Positions 1 through 12,696 of a stretch of 64,000 nt of DNA are shown piece after piece. A program made the translations under genes and the position numbers. The stretch comes from Ceratodon purpureus (Eukaryota > Streptophyta > Bryopsida > Pseudoditrichales > Ditrichaceae). Where the stretch lies: NCBI GenBank assembly GCA_014871385.1, contig CM026426.1:49215263-49279262 (forward strand), written 5' to 3'. The notes under the pieces were generated by a model. The model searched no databases. It had not been told where the DNA came from and saw only the letters and a program-made list of their open reading frames with translations. Position 1 is the stretch's first letter. Each line of letters begins with the position of its first letter.

Positions 1-99
1 TTGTACCTCTTCCACCTCATATTATTTGTGGTTATGGTTTTAGTACTATGTGGCAGCCATTGACTCATTTCACAAAATATGACACTTAATAAGGCTCCA

Positions 100-595
100 A
101 TAGAGAAATATGAAAGATTGGGTATAATCTTAATGACAACATTAATGATGGAGTTAATTAATCAAGATTTGTGTGATATCCATAATTAAATTAAAATGGT
201 GTTTTGTTAAGTAGATACATGAAGGGTATTCTTAGATGCAAAGGTAGATATGTAGTACCACCATCTATTCATGTTGATAGTGCATTATTAGAATAATTCT
301 ACAAGAGTTGGTTTACCCGTTATGATTGTACGTCTATATGAGGATGTATAGTAAAAAAGAAAGCTTGATATTCACAAATAGATCTTTACAACTTTGATAT
401 AAATTGGGTTTCTTGATGTCTCACAATATCATCTGGTAAACCATGGTACCAATAGACATTATCTTTACTTGACGGTGTCTTGTTGCAAAAAACAAAGTGC
501 ACAATCTTTGTAAAGTGATTTACAACAACAAAGATATTTTCATATGAGTATGATGGCGGCAAATTTGTAATGAATTTCACAAAATTCATGACCAT
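100..595 (-). pseudogene. Ty3/gypsy integrase remnant
   Basis: The minus strand from 595 to 386 encodes a stretch recognisable as the catalytic core of a gypsy-type integrase: FITNLPPS, then IFVVVNHFTKIVHFV, then HGLPDDIV and a degenerate QETQF where DRD/DQG-x-F is usual. Below 386 the frame is broken, but pieces such as NYGYH (the usual VYG-x-x-P region) can be read to about 100. Integrases of this kind insert element cDNA into the genome. The remnant has no LTRs visible, lies at the window edge and is certainly non-functional. It is a different copy from the large gypsy element at 7.2-25.7 kb. Confidence 0.7.
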
Positions 596-599
596 GTCC

Positions 600-3500
600 G
601 ACTTGGCTTTGATAATGGCTGGGAATAGCTATCTTGTGAGTAGAGTGCATTGAGTGGTGAGCGGTCACTGAACAAAAGTTTTGATAGTTTTTGTTAAATG
701 ATTCAAATTAATTCTAAAAATAACTTGTATTAATTATTCTTTGAAGACTTGTCTACAAAACAAACAAGAAACCTATCTAATTCATGAATTATAATCAACT
801 TGTAAGAAAGAATGGATACCACAAAAAATATAAAGAGTGAAAAAACACCCTACTATGAAATTCTTTATCAAATGCGATTGATAATGCCACTTGCCAATCC
901 AAAAAATGCAATTTCTAAAGTTGCCTTCTTTGACCAAACCGAGGGTGTACCTTCTACCGACAAATTGTAGACATGTGGAGATCGAGGGAGACAATATCCA
1001 AAATCAAGGTGTACTGACAAGAGTAAAATGCAAAGTACCACAAAAGAAGGATAGATCTAAAATTGTAGGATACCTACAACATAGAGTGTCGTAGGCAAAC
1101 ATTTAAAAAGGAATATGAGACGCCACTACAAGCGGTGGCGCGTGGTTCTAATGGAGATGATGAAATAGCCGTCCTGTAGATGGTAACCCCAGGCAAAGGA
1201 AACATGGCCTAATAGAAATAAGGATAGTGAAATTATGGCCGGAGCCTTTGTAACGCAATTGTGGAAAGTCTTTAAATGAATTTTTAGGCTTATTGAAGAA
1301 ACCCATGGAGAGAAAAGATAATCATTTTAACACTCAATACATCAAATCACTTGCCATCAATCCATCTATTCACAAATGAGAATGAATCACATAGAGCGTA
1401 ACATTTCTTGAAATGGATATATATTTTGACCAATACTATTTTGATACAAAACTAATAGCAGATATTTGAAACTCCAAAAAAAGTTGAACTAGGGTGTAAT
1501 ATCAAAACATTGCGTATGCAATTTTGTAATGGAAAAATGATATTTATTTGTGTTTCAAAACTATAATAACTAAGACCACATTGGTTGGTATTGTTTACAA
1601 ACATGAAAATCATTAGATTAGAGATTGATTAACCATAAATTTGTATAATTGTGATATTTAATTTTGACTTGTCATTAAATTTTTGTAGATTCACTCAAAG
1701 TACTAGAAATAGAAATGGTTGGTTACAAAGTGGACTAGTATATAGAAATATAAATAAGTATGTAATCTCATGAAGTTGAATTCATATACATCCAATTCAA
1801 CCAAGAAACATAATGTGCAAACTGAGTATCAAAAACAATATAAACTCCAATACTACAAATACACGTTACAAACATCAAAACTAGGAAGCATCAAGAAATT
1901 GAAATCCTAGTGCTGGTGAACTAGATCATATTGTCCACGGTAACATTAATGCATGAAGATTAAATTTGACTTGCAATAGCATAAGAATGAATATTGAAGA
2001 GACGATGTATACAACACATAAGGAACCATTGCATTGAAAGTGTTTACATAAAAAATAAGACGAGCATTGAAATATAGCTAAGTCATAAAATCCAAATCAT
2101 TCTGATCACTTGAAGATGCAATAACTTTGGAATAAGCACTATCTACATCAAGAGATGCCTCTGCATCAAACTCAAAAGCTTCTATATCTAAAAAGTTTAA
2201 ACCTTCATCTAGAGGGTATTTAGGTCATAAAATACAATAAAAATCTTTAGCTATATAAATAGCAATATTATTTGGGTATGAAGGAAGTTGCCATGACTTT
2301 GGAGAGCTTAAATAGAATGTAGGATCACAAAAGAATTGGTGGTGAAATGGATATGTCAATTTATCACATCTAAAAGTGCCTACAATACTATGTTCACAAC
2401 AACAACTTGAAATGAAGTGACTCAACAAATAACACTGAGAAGAAAATTTCTAGACTATTCTTACTTACTAAATCAAGATGTCCTTACAACCTTCTAAATA
2501 GCTATATCTCTACCTTCAAGATTCTCTAAATTAGAGACACGGTCTTTGGAAGTGACTTTAGAGGCTCGTATGGTGCGTATTAGAGAGGAAAGTAAAGCCT
2601 AAAATATATCAACATTAGCCTCTAATGGTGCAATGTGTCATTGGACATTGCGGCTCGCATGAATGGAAGACCCTTCAATTCAAGAAGGTGAAGATGCTTA
2701 GTTATATACCATTCTTTATTTCTTTTCAACAAGAATGTAAAAATGATCAAACAATTGATATAGAAGGTTATAAAATATCTAATTGATGTAGTGCAATCTA
2801 GAATAAAGTCTCCTAGCATGCTTAGTGGTTGAATTAGCATTTATATAAGAAATAGTGATTCCTTGAGAGGACCTTGCTAAGGCGTTGAATCATTTGTTAG
2901 CTAGTCTTCGCAAGATACTAACTTCTGAAAAATATAGACACAAGCAACATCTACCCGTGACAATCCAGGGCGAGGGTTGGACAAAAAATGAATTTGGATT
3001 TCCATATTCCTTCCAGACTTTTGACTATCAATGAGATATCAAACCTCATGGTTTGAAAAAGACAAACATGTTGGTCATTAATAATGCATCGAAAGTGATA
3101 CAAAATAACTATGTCTTGAAGCAGAATTTGGTTCCGAAACAATAAACGTAGGTAGTCTACTTTTGTCATAGTGCATACCTCCAGTCTTCAAACAAAGGCA
3201 ACTCAAATTTATCTATATAATTGGCAGCAGTGAATGGCTCAATATTAGCAATAATAACTATGATGAAAACTTGAATTATATCTCTACAGCATAATGGAAA
3301 AATCAAACAACATTTAAGATTGAACAATAAGATAAATCAAAGAGTCCATGACTTTAACTTACAATTACTAGTAGATGTAGAGGAGATGTCAAATGGAGGT
3401 GGTTCACCCCGCATGATTCTTTGCAAATTTCAAATCCATATGATTTGCAGTATCCAAATATACTGGAGTTTGTACTCAAACAAAAAGAAATAAAATAGAC

Positions 3501-3984
3501 TTATTGCTCTATTATCATACATGTATTAATTGACAAAGCCAAAGACAGGTCGGAACAATTTTTAAATCTTTCTTTTTAATCTTCACAAATTTCATAAAAA
3601 TTGGTTTAGGCTAGAAAGATCCCGCCACTGGACATTTAAAGAGAGAAATTTGAAATTTAATTTTGAAGGTACTAGGTTCACGTATACATAGCTAGTGCCT
3701 CTTCTAGACTTGGAATAGAAAGTTAAAACATATTCCACAAAACATGAAATTAAACCTTTGAAAACTTCCTGGAATTTATAAAAAAACGTTTACAATAATG
3801 GTGTTGCTGAAACCAAAATATACTCTTCGTCAAAGTGCTTGTTGTCATTGAAAATTTCTCCGCCTTTACATAAGATTGATTGTAGATTTTTATGTCAGTT
3901 ATAATTTCATATAAACCTTCTTGGTTTGATTTCTACCTGTTTCTGATCATCAATTTGTAGAATTGAATCTTGCATGTGGTAAGC
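600..3984. other. AT-rich stretch without a recognisable gene
   Basis: Only short ORFs interrupted by stops occur. Minus-strand reading between 3,170 and 2,220 gives loosely protein-like fragments, but I could not match them to any family. No promoter, RNA gene or repeat boundary is evident. Confidence 0.5.
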
Positions 3985-4470
3985 ATTTTTTTGAGAGAAT
4001 GACCAATTCCCTTGAAGTCATTGCTTGTAAAACAATTCTACATGATTTGCTTCAACAGATGGCAAATGGACTTGACCTCTGGGAATCAGTGGGCTCTAGT
4101 AGAACACAGTGTTGGACTCCTCCACAGATAGTCTCATTTCAAGATGTTGAGAATGCTCGTGCTATTTCAAAGCTTTGGAAACGGGGAGATTGACAGCAGT
4201 CCTAAATATGCTTGCCTCCGGCTTGCAAAATGGATTTATGTTTCGTATACTGGAGGCCACTAGACTCCGAAGGACAAGTATGAAGCTTTTTGCTTTGACG
4301 TGAACTAGAACATTTCTAAGAGATCTTGGTCACTAGCTAATCCAATTAACGATGACAGGCTAGAGACAGCGTCATTTGGCAAACTCAGTTGTTGTGATTT
4401 AGATCAGTTGAGGTCATTGCTATGTGAAAGTAGGAATCACTCTCTCTAGCTGCAACTAGAGAAACACTAT
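3985..4470 (+). repeat. Dispersed repeat, copy A (decayed coding sequence)
   Basis: This segment aligns by eye along nearly its whole length with 47,370-47,822, in the same orientation and with roughly three quarters or more identity. Both start near GTCATTGCTTGTRAAACAAT and run through AAGATGTTGAGAATGCT and AGATCTTGGTCACTAGC. A plus-strand ORF of 76 codons covers the first half (motifs HDLLQQMANGLDLWES, FQDVENARAISKLWKR), then stops appear. Since both copies can be read in similar frames, the ancestor was probably protein-coding, perhaps a transposon ORF. I do not recognise the family. Confidence 0.7.
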
Positions 4471-5297
4471 ATTCATTTAATTGGGAATTTCGCATGTCCC
4501 ACTTTGTCTATCACCTTAAACAAGAGTCCACATCTTAAATTTATAACAATACTTGGATCTGTTTAGAATTTGACTAGTATTGAGTAGTATTCAATGTAGA
4601 ATGCAATTGAGTAGAATTTGACTAGTATTGACTAGTATTCAATCCAATGTACATAGTTGTACATAGTTCTACATTGCGATTCACCTTGTATTAGCTATAT
4701 CATATGTAATCCTTAAATGTTTTGGGAACTTTGGAAACGTAAGGCAAACGTTGAGGGGAATACCCTAACAATGAAGACCCTGTGTAAAGGAAACCTACAA
4801 GAAATTACTATGTACACCTACATAACGTACGTAGAATACAGTCTGGTTCATTTTAAACGATTTAAAGTGAAATGGCTAATTCTGGCTATGTCTTTAAGGT
4901 AAATTTAACAAACTCATGAAGATTATCAACATCTGTTGTCATCACAGATCTTTCCAACATTCCGGTGGTTTGAACTACCCCAATGTTGTGTGCTGAATTT
5001 AATATCAAAACTTTAATTGATGTTAGGAAACTTTCCACCACTTGTACTCTCTTTGACATTGGACTTACATTCCTAGAATTCTATTTTTAGACCAATTAGG
5101 ATGTTTACACCGTCAATGACAACTAATCATATTATTTTAAGGAATTGACACAGATCTCCTCAAAACATAAGCCTCTATGGACCATTGGACTTTGTTGTCT
5201 CCATTTAAAAACAAATTAAAATACATCCATTCACAGAAATGTGAATACAACCGATGAATGTTCATAACACCAAGAACTTTAGTACGTAACAATGCTC

Positions 5298-5318
5298 ATT
5301 AAGGTTACCACCCTAATT
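5298..5318. repeat. Palindromic motif copy
   Basis: ATTAAGGTTACCACCCTAAT, an imperfect inverted repeat of the family whose consensus is ATTAAGRTGRYCAYCTTAAT. Confidence 0.6.
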
Positions 5319-6179
5319 CCAAATTGTACACTCATAGGCTTTGGCAAATAAAAGATGTAGTGAGAACATATATATACATCTTATATTGGGGTGGTGGCAA
5401 CAGCCACCGTTGAATCTTGTCACTACATCTTCAAGCTCTGTCTCACGTGCTTTGGGTGGGCCTTGTTGGTTGGTACAACATTTCCTGCCTGTGAATTTCT
5501 CCCCATCAATGCCAAGCCATGACGTACCACAGAATCGCTCAAAACGGGTCTAATGGGTTTCATACCCGGATCGATTATATGAAACACACTCGTTCTAACC
5601 AACAGATTTGACCTCATGGCTTGGCAATAGGGAAATATTTCTATCATATATTGTTGTCAACCTCGCTCATACGCCACCTTAGCAATGAATGCTATAGTTT
5701 TACAACGGAACACGTAACATTTACTCAAGTTCATCTATTATTGTTACACTTACAAGTTAGAGGACATTTTGAATAATAATATCATCTATTATTGATTAAA
5801 AAAATGTGGTATGGCCATTGTTACAAATTTAGGAAGGTCATCATAATTTATGTAAGTGAAATGATAATAGTGAAAAAAAATTAGACACCGAATTAGACAT
5901 AAAAGTTTAAGCTGTAAACTCTAAATGTACTCCATTAACATTGTTATACTGCAATTCTATGCAGCCCAATGAATCTTCCCATAGTCATCAAAATATCCTA
6001 AGATATTTAGTTGATCATGTGAGTGTTAGACTTCATATTATTCAAAATAGCACCTCTATATATGAATCTGCTGTAATCATGTTACCTCGTCTGTCAAAAA
6101 TTAGTAATATAGTAATGTCTTCAAGCGAACACTTATATATTACATGTCTTAACCCTCTCCCAACCTCCCTATCTTATAA

Positions 6180-6201
6180 AATTAAGGTTATCACCTCAAT
6201 C
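6180..6201. repeat. Palindromic motif copy
   Basis: ATTAAGGTTATCACCTCAAT; both arms recognisable, with one mismatch per arm. Confidence 0.65.
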
Positions 6202-6857
6202 TTGATAGAGCAAGGGAAAAAGACTTAAGATCCAAAAAATTGAAATCCGTTTCAGGTTTAGTCCATAGTCTTTTAACCTCCACATGATTCAGAACCATGC
6301 ATACTGGGAACAAAACATCTATGAAGATAACTAATACCATTGAGTATTATAAGCCAAACACTTACGACTAAAAATTTAGAGAAACATTACGTTAGAACAA
6401 TATATGATATCATTATGTTTGTACCTTCACATCCTGATGCTTTTATGAGTACCTAGGACACTATTTACATCAATACTCCCCTTCACAACTATTTGCATAA
6501 CACAAGAAGATATATTTCTGGGAATGAGAGCATGTAGGGAATAACCTTCATCTCCAATTTCTTTGACTTCACTGTGACCACCCCCAATCTACTTAATGTA
6601 CAAACCCATGAGCTTTGAATTAACTTTTCCAAATCAACATCCACGCCTTTGAGCTTATAGAGAAAACAAGTGCAATACACTATACTAACTAGAAAGTTCT
6701 TACAATTCCTTTGTCTAGACACCACAGGATACCACATCTGCGCCACTGAAAACTGGCGCCCAAAAAACGCCTTGGGATTTCTATGGCTACTTGCTCCTTC
6801 TAAACTCAATAACAGTAGAAGAATCTAGCTCTGATCTTCTCCACAACAGCCGCACAA

Positions 6858-6880
6858 GATTAAGGTGGTCACCTCAATCC
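6858..6880. repeat. Palindromic motif copy
   Basis: ATTAAGGTGGTCACCTCAAT; good match, about 310 bp from the retroelement insertion site. Confidence 0.75.
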
Positions 6881-7192
6881 TAGCACTATCCACGTGTGTG
6901 ATTCATCTTTCAGAGTTTGCTGTATCAAGGATATGGCACCACCATATTCAATTCACTACATTAAACTTTTCACCACAATTTAACATGACAAAATATGGGA
7001 TGACTAATACATGTCCGACTTTCCTGGCTTCTCGACCGTTCAATTTTGAGACCAAAATAACACTATGCTACCACATGCATTTTCAAGCAGTATGAAATGT
7101 AACGTCCTGTCCTTACACCTTCAATGACAAAGGTCATACATCGTGTCATCTACTTACTGAATTGGAGTTCTAACTAACAAGTAAGTTGCCAA

Positions 7193-7197
7193 GTTAC
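7193..7197. repeat. Target-site duplication GTTAC (left)
   Basis: GTTAC directly precedes the left LTR and is repeated at 25,696-25,700 directly after the right LTR. A 5-bp duplication is normal for LTR retrotransposons and proves that everything between entered as one unit or was added later. Confidence 0.9.
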
Positions 7198-7842
7198 TGT
7201 TAGACTGGATTCGGAGCATGGAGAGAGTGAACAAGGAAAACAGGGAGAGCGTGGGAAAAAGAGGAACAGTCTGGCTACAGTTGATATCCGGACAGAGTTC
7301 AACGACCGAGACATCCAAGGGGCCGGGTGTCACAGGGGCGGGACGTCTTGGCGTTATTGTTCCAGCAGAGAGTTTTTGGAGTGATATGGGTGAGCTGAGA
7401 CAGGGAGTGTGTTAGAGACAAGGTTCGGCTTAGACTGCAAGGAAAGGAAGGCAGATCGTGGCGACTATGGTGTCTTAATTCGCAGAGGAAGGGCAGCGCA
7501 AAGAAACAGAAGAGCAAGGGAAAGAGAGAGTAAGCAAGCAGACAGTAAGGCAACAAGCAAGAAGTCAAGCAAGGAAACAAGGGTTTGGACAGAATAGGTC
7601 TTTGTCTTAGTCAAAACTTTGGGCATCAGAGCTTTACAAAACAGTGTTGTCCAAGTACTAGCTAGAAGCGTCTTACCAACCTAAGACTAAGCTCTTTAGC
7701 AAAATTCCGAGAGAGGCTGCCTAGTTTTGTTCCTACGCCTTTATACTGAGAGGACGTCCATGGAAGCTGCTGTTACCTCCCAGTCCTTGCCGTTTGTTGC
7801 TGTCTGCAACTGCTGTGAGGTGGCAAATGTTCTGAGGTAACA
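7198..7842 (-). repeat. 3' LTR of the gypsy element
   Basis: 645 bp, beginning TGTTAC and ending TCTAACA on the minus strand. It pairs with 25,051-25,695. By eye I count about 19 substitutions and no length difference, so the LTRs are ~97% identical and the insertion is moderately old. Most differences are transitions. Confidence 0.93.
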
Positions 7843-7856
7843 TTTTACCCTCCCTT
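7843..7856 (-). other. Polypurine tract
   Basis: On the minus strand AAGGGAGGGTAAAA immediately precedes the 3' LTR. This is the expected primer for plus-strand DNA synthesis during reverse transcription and fixes the element's orientation. Confidence 0.85.
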
Positions 7857-8231
7857 GTAGCTCGCAATCCGTCAGCGGATTGTTGGGGCGCTTAATTCCT
7901 TGCCCGTCGGTGTGCTGGTCGTCGGTCAGGGCGTGTGGCCTCGCATGGGAGCTGGAGCTGACGCCGTGGAGGTGCTTGGTCGCCATAGAGTGCTGCGATT
8001 GCTGCTGCTGCTACGCCGCGGTGGATCAGATTGTGCTTGGTCCGAGAGGTGGTTGCGTACTAGTAGATGTCATAAACGGTCTTGCCTAGAATTTTGTTGC
8101 AGGCGGGACATTTGAATGTTCCAGGTCCAGAGTCGCCATAGCTTCATCTAACCAGCATAGGACCCTTATGAAACCTGCACAAGACATTTACAGGAGCCAT
8201 ACAGTATGTGAGCATGTGAGCATATTGTTAC

Positions 8232-9655
8232 CTGATGTTGTAAAGTTATACAATCGCACCATCGTTCTCTGCACTGATTGCACATCAGCGAAGAACGAGT
8301 TCATTCTCGTCAAGGCAATTTTGAAGGGTTCCCGTTTTTTGGCCCTCGGATTGGCAGGGATGACAAGTTCATCTTCAATCGAGTAATAGTCTCCTATGAA
8401 ATCACTTAACTGTGAATTGAGTTCTCCACGAAGTATTGCTACTTGATGGGGATTCGGTAAGCATCCAACTCTCAATCCCTTCCCGGCTGATTGCATACCA
8501 ACCTTCATCCGCTTATAGATTGCACCGTATCCAGCTAAGGTGATGCCTGATCGATCACAAGTTTCAAGAATTTCATGAGGCCTATAGATGAACCAACTAC
8601 TTGCAACAGGTTGTTCACCTTCTGCACACCAATAAGAGATAGTTTTGGTGTAGATTCGAGCATACTAGAAACTTCAGTTCGTGTGAGTAGTCTCCCTAAA
8701 ACTTTGCTATTCTCAATCTGCTTGGTTGTGTCACCAGCCATGCGTCTTTGAGATTTACCTTCTGCAGCGTTTTGTTTCTGCAATTTCGTCACTGTAGCGG
8801 GGGCAAGCATTGTGCGTATTGCTCTGCGACATGCTTTTGCATGACCACCGTTTTGTGACAAGTCCGCTAAGTCTTTCCGTGGTCTACCAATGGATTGAAG
8901 GCCGAGTGGAGATGTCTTCAGACCTTGAAACCTGGATTGCAATCAAGCTAAGGCCTTATTTGATGCTGATTGTTCGGCTTTCAAATTTGCCACTTGGAGT
9001 TTTTGATTGGCTGATAATTCTTGCGATTCATACATTCAAGTGGAGAGAACTTTATGATCATATTCGGACTGCTTCAGTTTATCATCAAATTGCATTCTTG
9101 CAATCTCTGAATCACTGTAGATTTTCTTGATCACTGCGTTTTCTGCCTCTAAACGCATCAAACAATCCCTCCAACTAACAATTTGAGCCTGAAGTTGTTG
9201 TGTGCTACAGCCAACACTGTTTATGTATCCGAGTAAACCATTCTCTCTTTCAGCGGCAAACCCCAAGAAGTCTTTGGTGGAGTGAAATTTCGGACGTTTA
9301 CCACTACGAGGATCAAACGGGTACAGGGATCCATCTAACCAGAGGTCTATATTTGTATCGCCTCGACTACACTTTTCTCCAAACATAGCTTTTCCAGGTT
9401 GCTCATGCAGGAATCGTCCACGAATGATAGCTGGGGCATATTTCGACTGAATGGTGACGCTCAACTTGTATCCACCTGGATGAAGAGGAGCATCTTCATT
9501 ATTCTCGACCTGGTTTACTGACAGCATATTGACGTCGATCAGCAAGTCCTCCTCGAATATTTCACTGGAATTTACTATATGAAAAGAGAGAACGGGACAT
9601 TCAGAATAATTCACAGCAGACGTAAAGATGCCACAGAAAGGATGGGAGTGTAGAG
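8232..9655 (-). pseudogene. TE-X transposase-like gene, N-terminal half
   Basis: Read leftwards, three ORF blocks (about 9,655-9,036, 8,942-8,535 and 8,520-8,232) form one degenerate coding region. The last block reads DRSGITLAGYGAIYK, then LPNPHQV, then YYSIEDELVIP and FFADVQSVQRTMVRLY. It ends at a good splice donor (CATCAG|GTAACA). This pattern resembles N-termini of uncharacterised transposon proteins I know from moss and invertebrate genomes. The C-terminal half lies at 14,661 on the other strand, detached by the inversion. No ATG is visible for the first block and frames shift between blocks. I infer a cut-and-paste transposase but cannot name the superfamily. Confidence 0.6.
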
Positions 9656-9930
9656 GATTACGGGTTGAGGCTTTAAAACAGATAGATTAGGCAGCCCCAA
9701 AGGGCTGAATATATACAAACAGGGGAGGTAGCCCCACTAGTTCTGATCACAATACCTAATTAAGTGCAAAATTGCAAGACATATGCGGACTGTTAGACAT
9801 TCGCTGCAATCCGTCGATGATACGAAACAATGCTCAACGCTAAACAATGCTCAATTTCAAACACAAGTCACGTAAACCCAGTGTGCTGATGTCAATACCA
9901 TCGATGGTGATGCTGCCTGATGCAAAGCCG
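9656..9930. other. TE-X non-coding, 5' of the transposase
   Basis: No gene; presumed promoter/5' region of the TE-X transposase gene, between the 22-bp tandem repeat and the first coding block. Confidence 0.35.
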
Positions 9931-10002
9931 AAATTAAGCCAGCATTCAACCTGAAATTAAGCCAGCATTCAACCAGCCGAAATTAAGCCAGCATTCAACA
10001 AC
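9931..10002. repeat. Three tandem copies of a 22-bp unit
   Basis: GAAATTAAGCCAGCATTCAA begins at 9,931, 9,954 and 9,980 with 1-4 bp of variable spacer. It lies 340-410 bp inside the TE-X terminus, a position where many DNA transposons carry subterminal repeats bound by transposase. Confidence 0.9.
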
Positions 10003-10305
10003 ATTTGATTCAAGCTCGGCGAAGCAAAGGAGACTGCACAATCAAAGATGATGCAAGCAAGCAAGAAAGAAAACAAAGAACGATGTAAAGAAAAATCCGA
10101 ATTAGGCGCCAACTTAACTGCCAGTGAGGATGTAATCATTCCTTGAAAAGCGCGCCAACAACCCACTTCTCTGATTGATCCAGATTGTAACATCCCCCAA
10201 CCGTCAGATATAGTATGATTGCAACCCATGCATTACTCCCGCCATTGAGCAGTTTCTTGTAAGGCCTCTATAAGAGAAAATAAATATTTGTTTGGGGAAC
10301 CTCAA

Positions 10306-10339
10306 GCAGTCCCATACTGCCCCCAACTTTTTTCTAATG
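10306..10339 (-). repeat. TE-X terminal inverted repeat, end B
   Basis: Read inward on the minus strand: CATTAGAAAAAA, two variable bases, TGGGGGCA, then a looser match including GGG and CTG. It matches end A (20,175-20,208) at 20 of the first 22 positions. The flanking host sequence from 10,340 is RNase H-side gypsy coding sequence. Confidence 0.75.
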
Positions 10340-10820
10340 CCTGCAACCCAAGAAGCATTAGAAAAAATCAAAACGGCTTATTCCAATGCCCCTATATTGA
10401 TTGCCCCAGATTGGACCAAACCCTTTGACGTACACACCGATGCCTCCAATCTCGCCGTAGGCGTCATGCTGGCCCACAATGTCACTGGCAAGCATGACCA
10501 ACCAGTTGCCTACGCAAGTCGTCTTCTCAACACCGCAGAAAGAAACTATTCTACAACAGAACGTGAGGCCTAAGCTATGATCTACGCTGTCAAAATTTTT
10601 TGCCATTATCTACTAGGAAATAAATTTTGATTCATAGTCGACCACCACAGTTTATCTTACCTGGTAAACCAACCTTTGGTAAGTGGACGGGTTGCTCAGT
10701 GGATCATGATTCTGCTAGAGTATGACTTCGAGGTCGTCTATGTCCCAGAAAGACGTCACATAGTTGCTGATTATTTATCTAGAGATACCACGGCCACCGC
10801 GGACGGCACTGATGACTCCT
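10340..10820 (+). pseudogene. gypsy RT connection/RNase H domain
   Basis: Plus-strand coding sequence of the retroelement, displaced by the inversion. It begins in the RT thumb/connection (QEALEKIK, then PILIAPDWTKPFDVHTDAS) and holds the RNase H catalytic residues: Asp of HTDAS, Glu of STTEREA and Asp of IVDHH, with ADYLSR near the end. RNase H removes the RNA strand during reverse transcription. In-frame stops TAA at 10,571 and TGA at 10,628 break it. It should directly follow the RT fragment that ends at 20,209 on the minus strand; TE-X separates them. Confidence 0.88.
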
Positions 10821-11043
10821 TTAATGATTCATATATCCAAGCCGCCACTATAACTTCTGAGACGACCGAGGATTGGCAATATTCGTGTATTCAGTATTTG
10901 ACAACAAGAAATGTCCGAGAAAACTTCACAGGCACCAGGAAAATTAGCTTCATCCGAAGCACCCTTCCCTATACCGTCGTCCAGGGTCAACTTTCCTGCC
11001 GGGAACCCGATGGGGAAACTAGAATTTTTGTTGCCAAAGGACA

Positions 11044-12330
11044 GTAACCGGACATCATATCTCACCTCCGTGACGGCCCTACAGGTGGACACTAGGGTCC
11101 CGAAACCACTATCAAGAAAATTCTGACAGCCAAATACTGGTGGCCTTCTCTGCACAAGGACGTCCACGACTATATTAAGAAGTGCCACGCTTGTCAAATA
11201 GCTACAACAAATTTTCAACATCAGGGCAAAGTCCCTTGAGATCGATACCTCCCCTCGGGCCCTTCCTTAGGTGGGGGTTAGACTTTGTTGGACCCATTCA
11301 TCCTCTTACAAAACAAGGATTCAAGTACATTTTAGTCGCTATTGATTACACTACCAAGTGGGTCGAGGCCAAACCTATGCGTACCAATACCGCCATGGTC
11401 ACAGCAACCTTTATCTACAAAGAGATCATTACCACGTTTGGATGTCCTTTGGAGATCATGTCGGATCAAGGAACCCATTTTGTCAACGCAGTCATCGAAG
11501 AACTCATGGACAATCATATAATCAAGCACCGAACCAGCATTGTTTATTACCCCCAAGGCAATATGCAGGCAGAGTCTACCAATAAGACTATAATCAATAT
11601 GCTGAAAAGATTTGTCCATGCTAATAAGGTCGACTGGGACAACTGCCTACCAGCTGCCCTATGGGCTTATAGAGTGGCTACAAAAACAGCCACCCAGGCC
11701 AGTCCATTCGAACTAGTCTATGGTACCCAACCACTACTGCCAATGGAGTACATCGCCCCAACTTTCCATAGTCTTCAACCAAGGGACTACACACCCCACA
11801 GAGTCCTTGCAGCTAGGATACAGGACATACATCACCTTGAGGAGCTCCAGGAATCTGCCCTGCACAATATAGCACACAAACAGCGCCTAAGTGCACGGTA
11901 TTTCCAAGCGTCTCAACCACCACGAATTTTTCAAAAAGGCGACTTAATACTATGGTGCCCAAAGGACCCCAAACTAAGACCCCAAATTTGAGTCCATTTG
12001 GCATGGCCCGTATCGGGTTCAACTGGTACTGCCAAATAATACTGTACTTTTAATCAACAATGACAACTTTGATACCCATGCCACGCTGGTCAATGCATCC
12101 AAGCTCAAACGATACCATGCAACTACACCAACATTCTCACCTACTCTAAGTTCAGGAGAAATTAGTAAGCAACTGCATACAGAAGATAGTCAAACAACAC
12201 AATTAGACACAAGTCCCATCAGTGATCACTACATTGCCGGCCAAATCAACAATAATTCTGACCTTTCTTATTTGAAGTGGCAGTCAATCTTATCCAAGCT
12301 GTCCCAAATTTTTTTCCCTTCAGGAATCAT
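11044..12330 (+). pseudogene. gypsy integrase
   Basis: The HHCC zinc-binding domain is readable (SHLRDGPTGGH, then CHACQ) with an in-frame TAG at 11,093 and a TGA just before the core. The catalytic core from 11,182 has the DD35E triad: Asp of WGLDFVGPI, Asp of SDQGTHFVN and Glu of AESTNK, with exactly 35 residues between the last two. A frameshift near 11,985 leads to a C-terminal GPYRV module (12,004-12,018) and a tail to about 12,330. The protein would insert the element's DNA. No chromodomain follows. Its plus orientation conflicts with the LTR signals, which is the main evidence for the inversion. Confidence 0.92.
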
Positions 12331-12696
12331 CATGGACGTCCAATTGACGAGACAGCACCCCATCACTTCACCGGCCGCCTCAGTCAGGCATTGCCGCCAC
12401 TATCTCCGCGGACATCCGAATTTGATGATGAGCTCTCCCAACACTCATCAGATTCTAGGCCAGCCACTGGGGGAGCGTCCCGAGTCCCATCCAAGCCGCC
12501 ATGCGCCTTTTCCTCTTCCCACAGGGCTCCTTGCTGCTCTCCTGGACCTCCTCATCTCACCATTGCACAGCGCATTCCCTTGCAAGTGTTGCCCCAGCAG
12601 TTGGTTCTTCCTCATCAGCTCCTGCTTTTACCTTCTCTCAGTCTTGGCTATGCACCTGCTGTCTGGCTTCACCATCTCCTTTCCATTGTGTACGCC
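12331..12696 (+). other. Spacer between integrase and extra ORF
   Basis: Low-complexity Pro/Ser/Leu-rich reading frames only; probably the retroelement's untranslated or linker region. An ORF runs through it from 12,277 but its composition looks like a by-product of C-rich sequence. Confidence 0.4.

Larger units (their letters stand above)
4471..7192. other. Non-coding stretch left of the retroelement
   Basis: Apart from the palindromic motif copies listed separately I see no supportable gene. ORFs at 5,423-5,647 and 6,489-6,809 (minus) lack family signatures. This is the locus that the 18.5-kb retrotransposon entered; it continues after 25,700. Confidence 0.5.

Noticed and set aside
386..4470. 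A complete second LTR retrotransposon at the left edge
   Set aside because: Only the integrase remnant is recognisable; no LTR, RT or PBS was found in the window portion.
7218..7597. Genes in the LTRs (ORFs at 7.2-7.6 kb and 25.0-25.45 kb)
   Set aside because: The same frames occur in both LTRs, on both strands, and resemble no protein; they are non-coding terminal repeat sequence.
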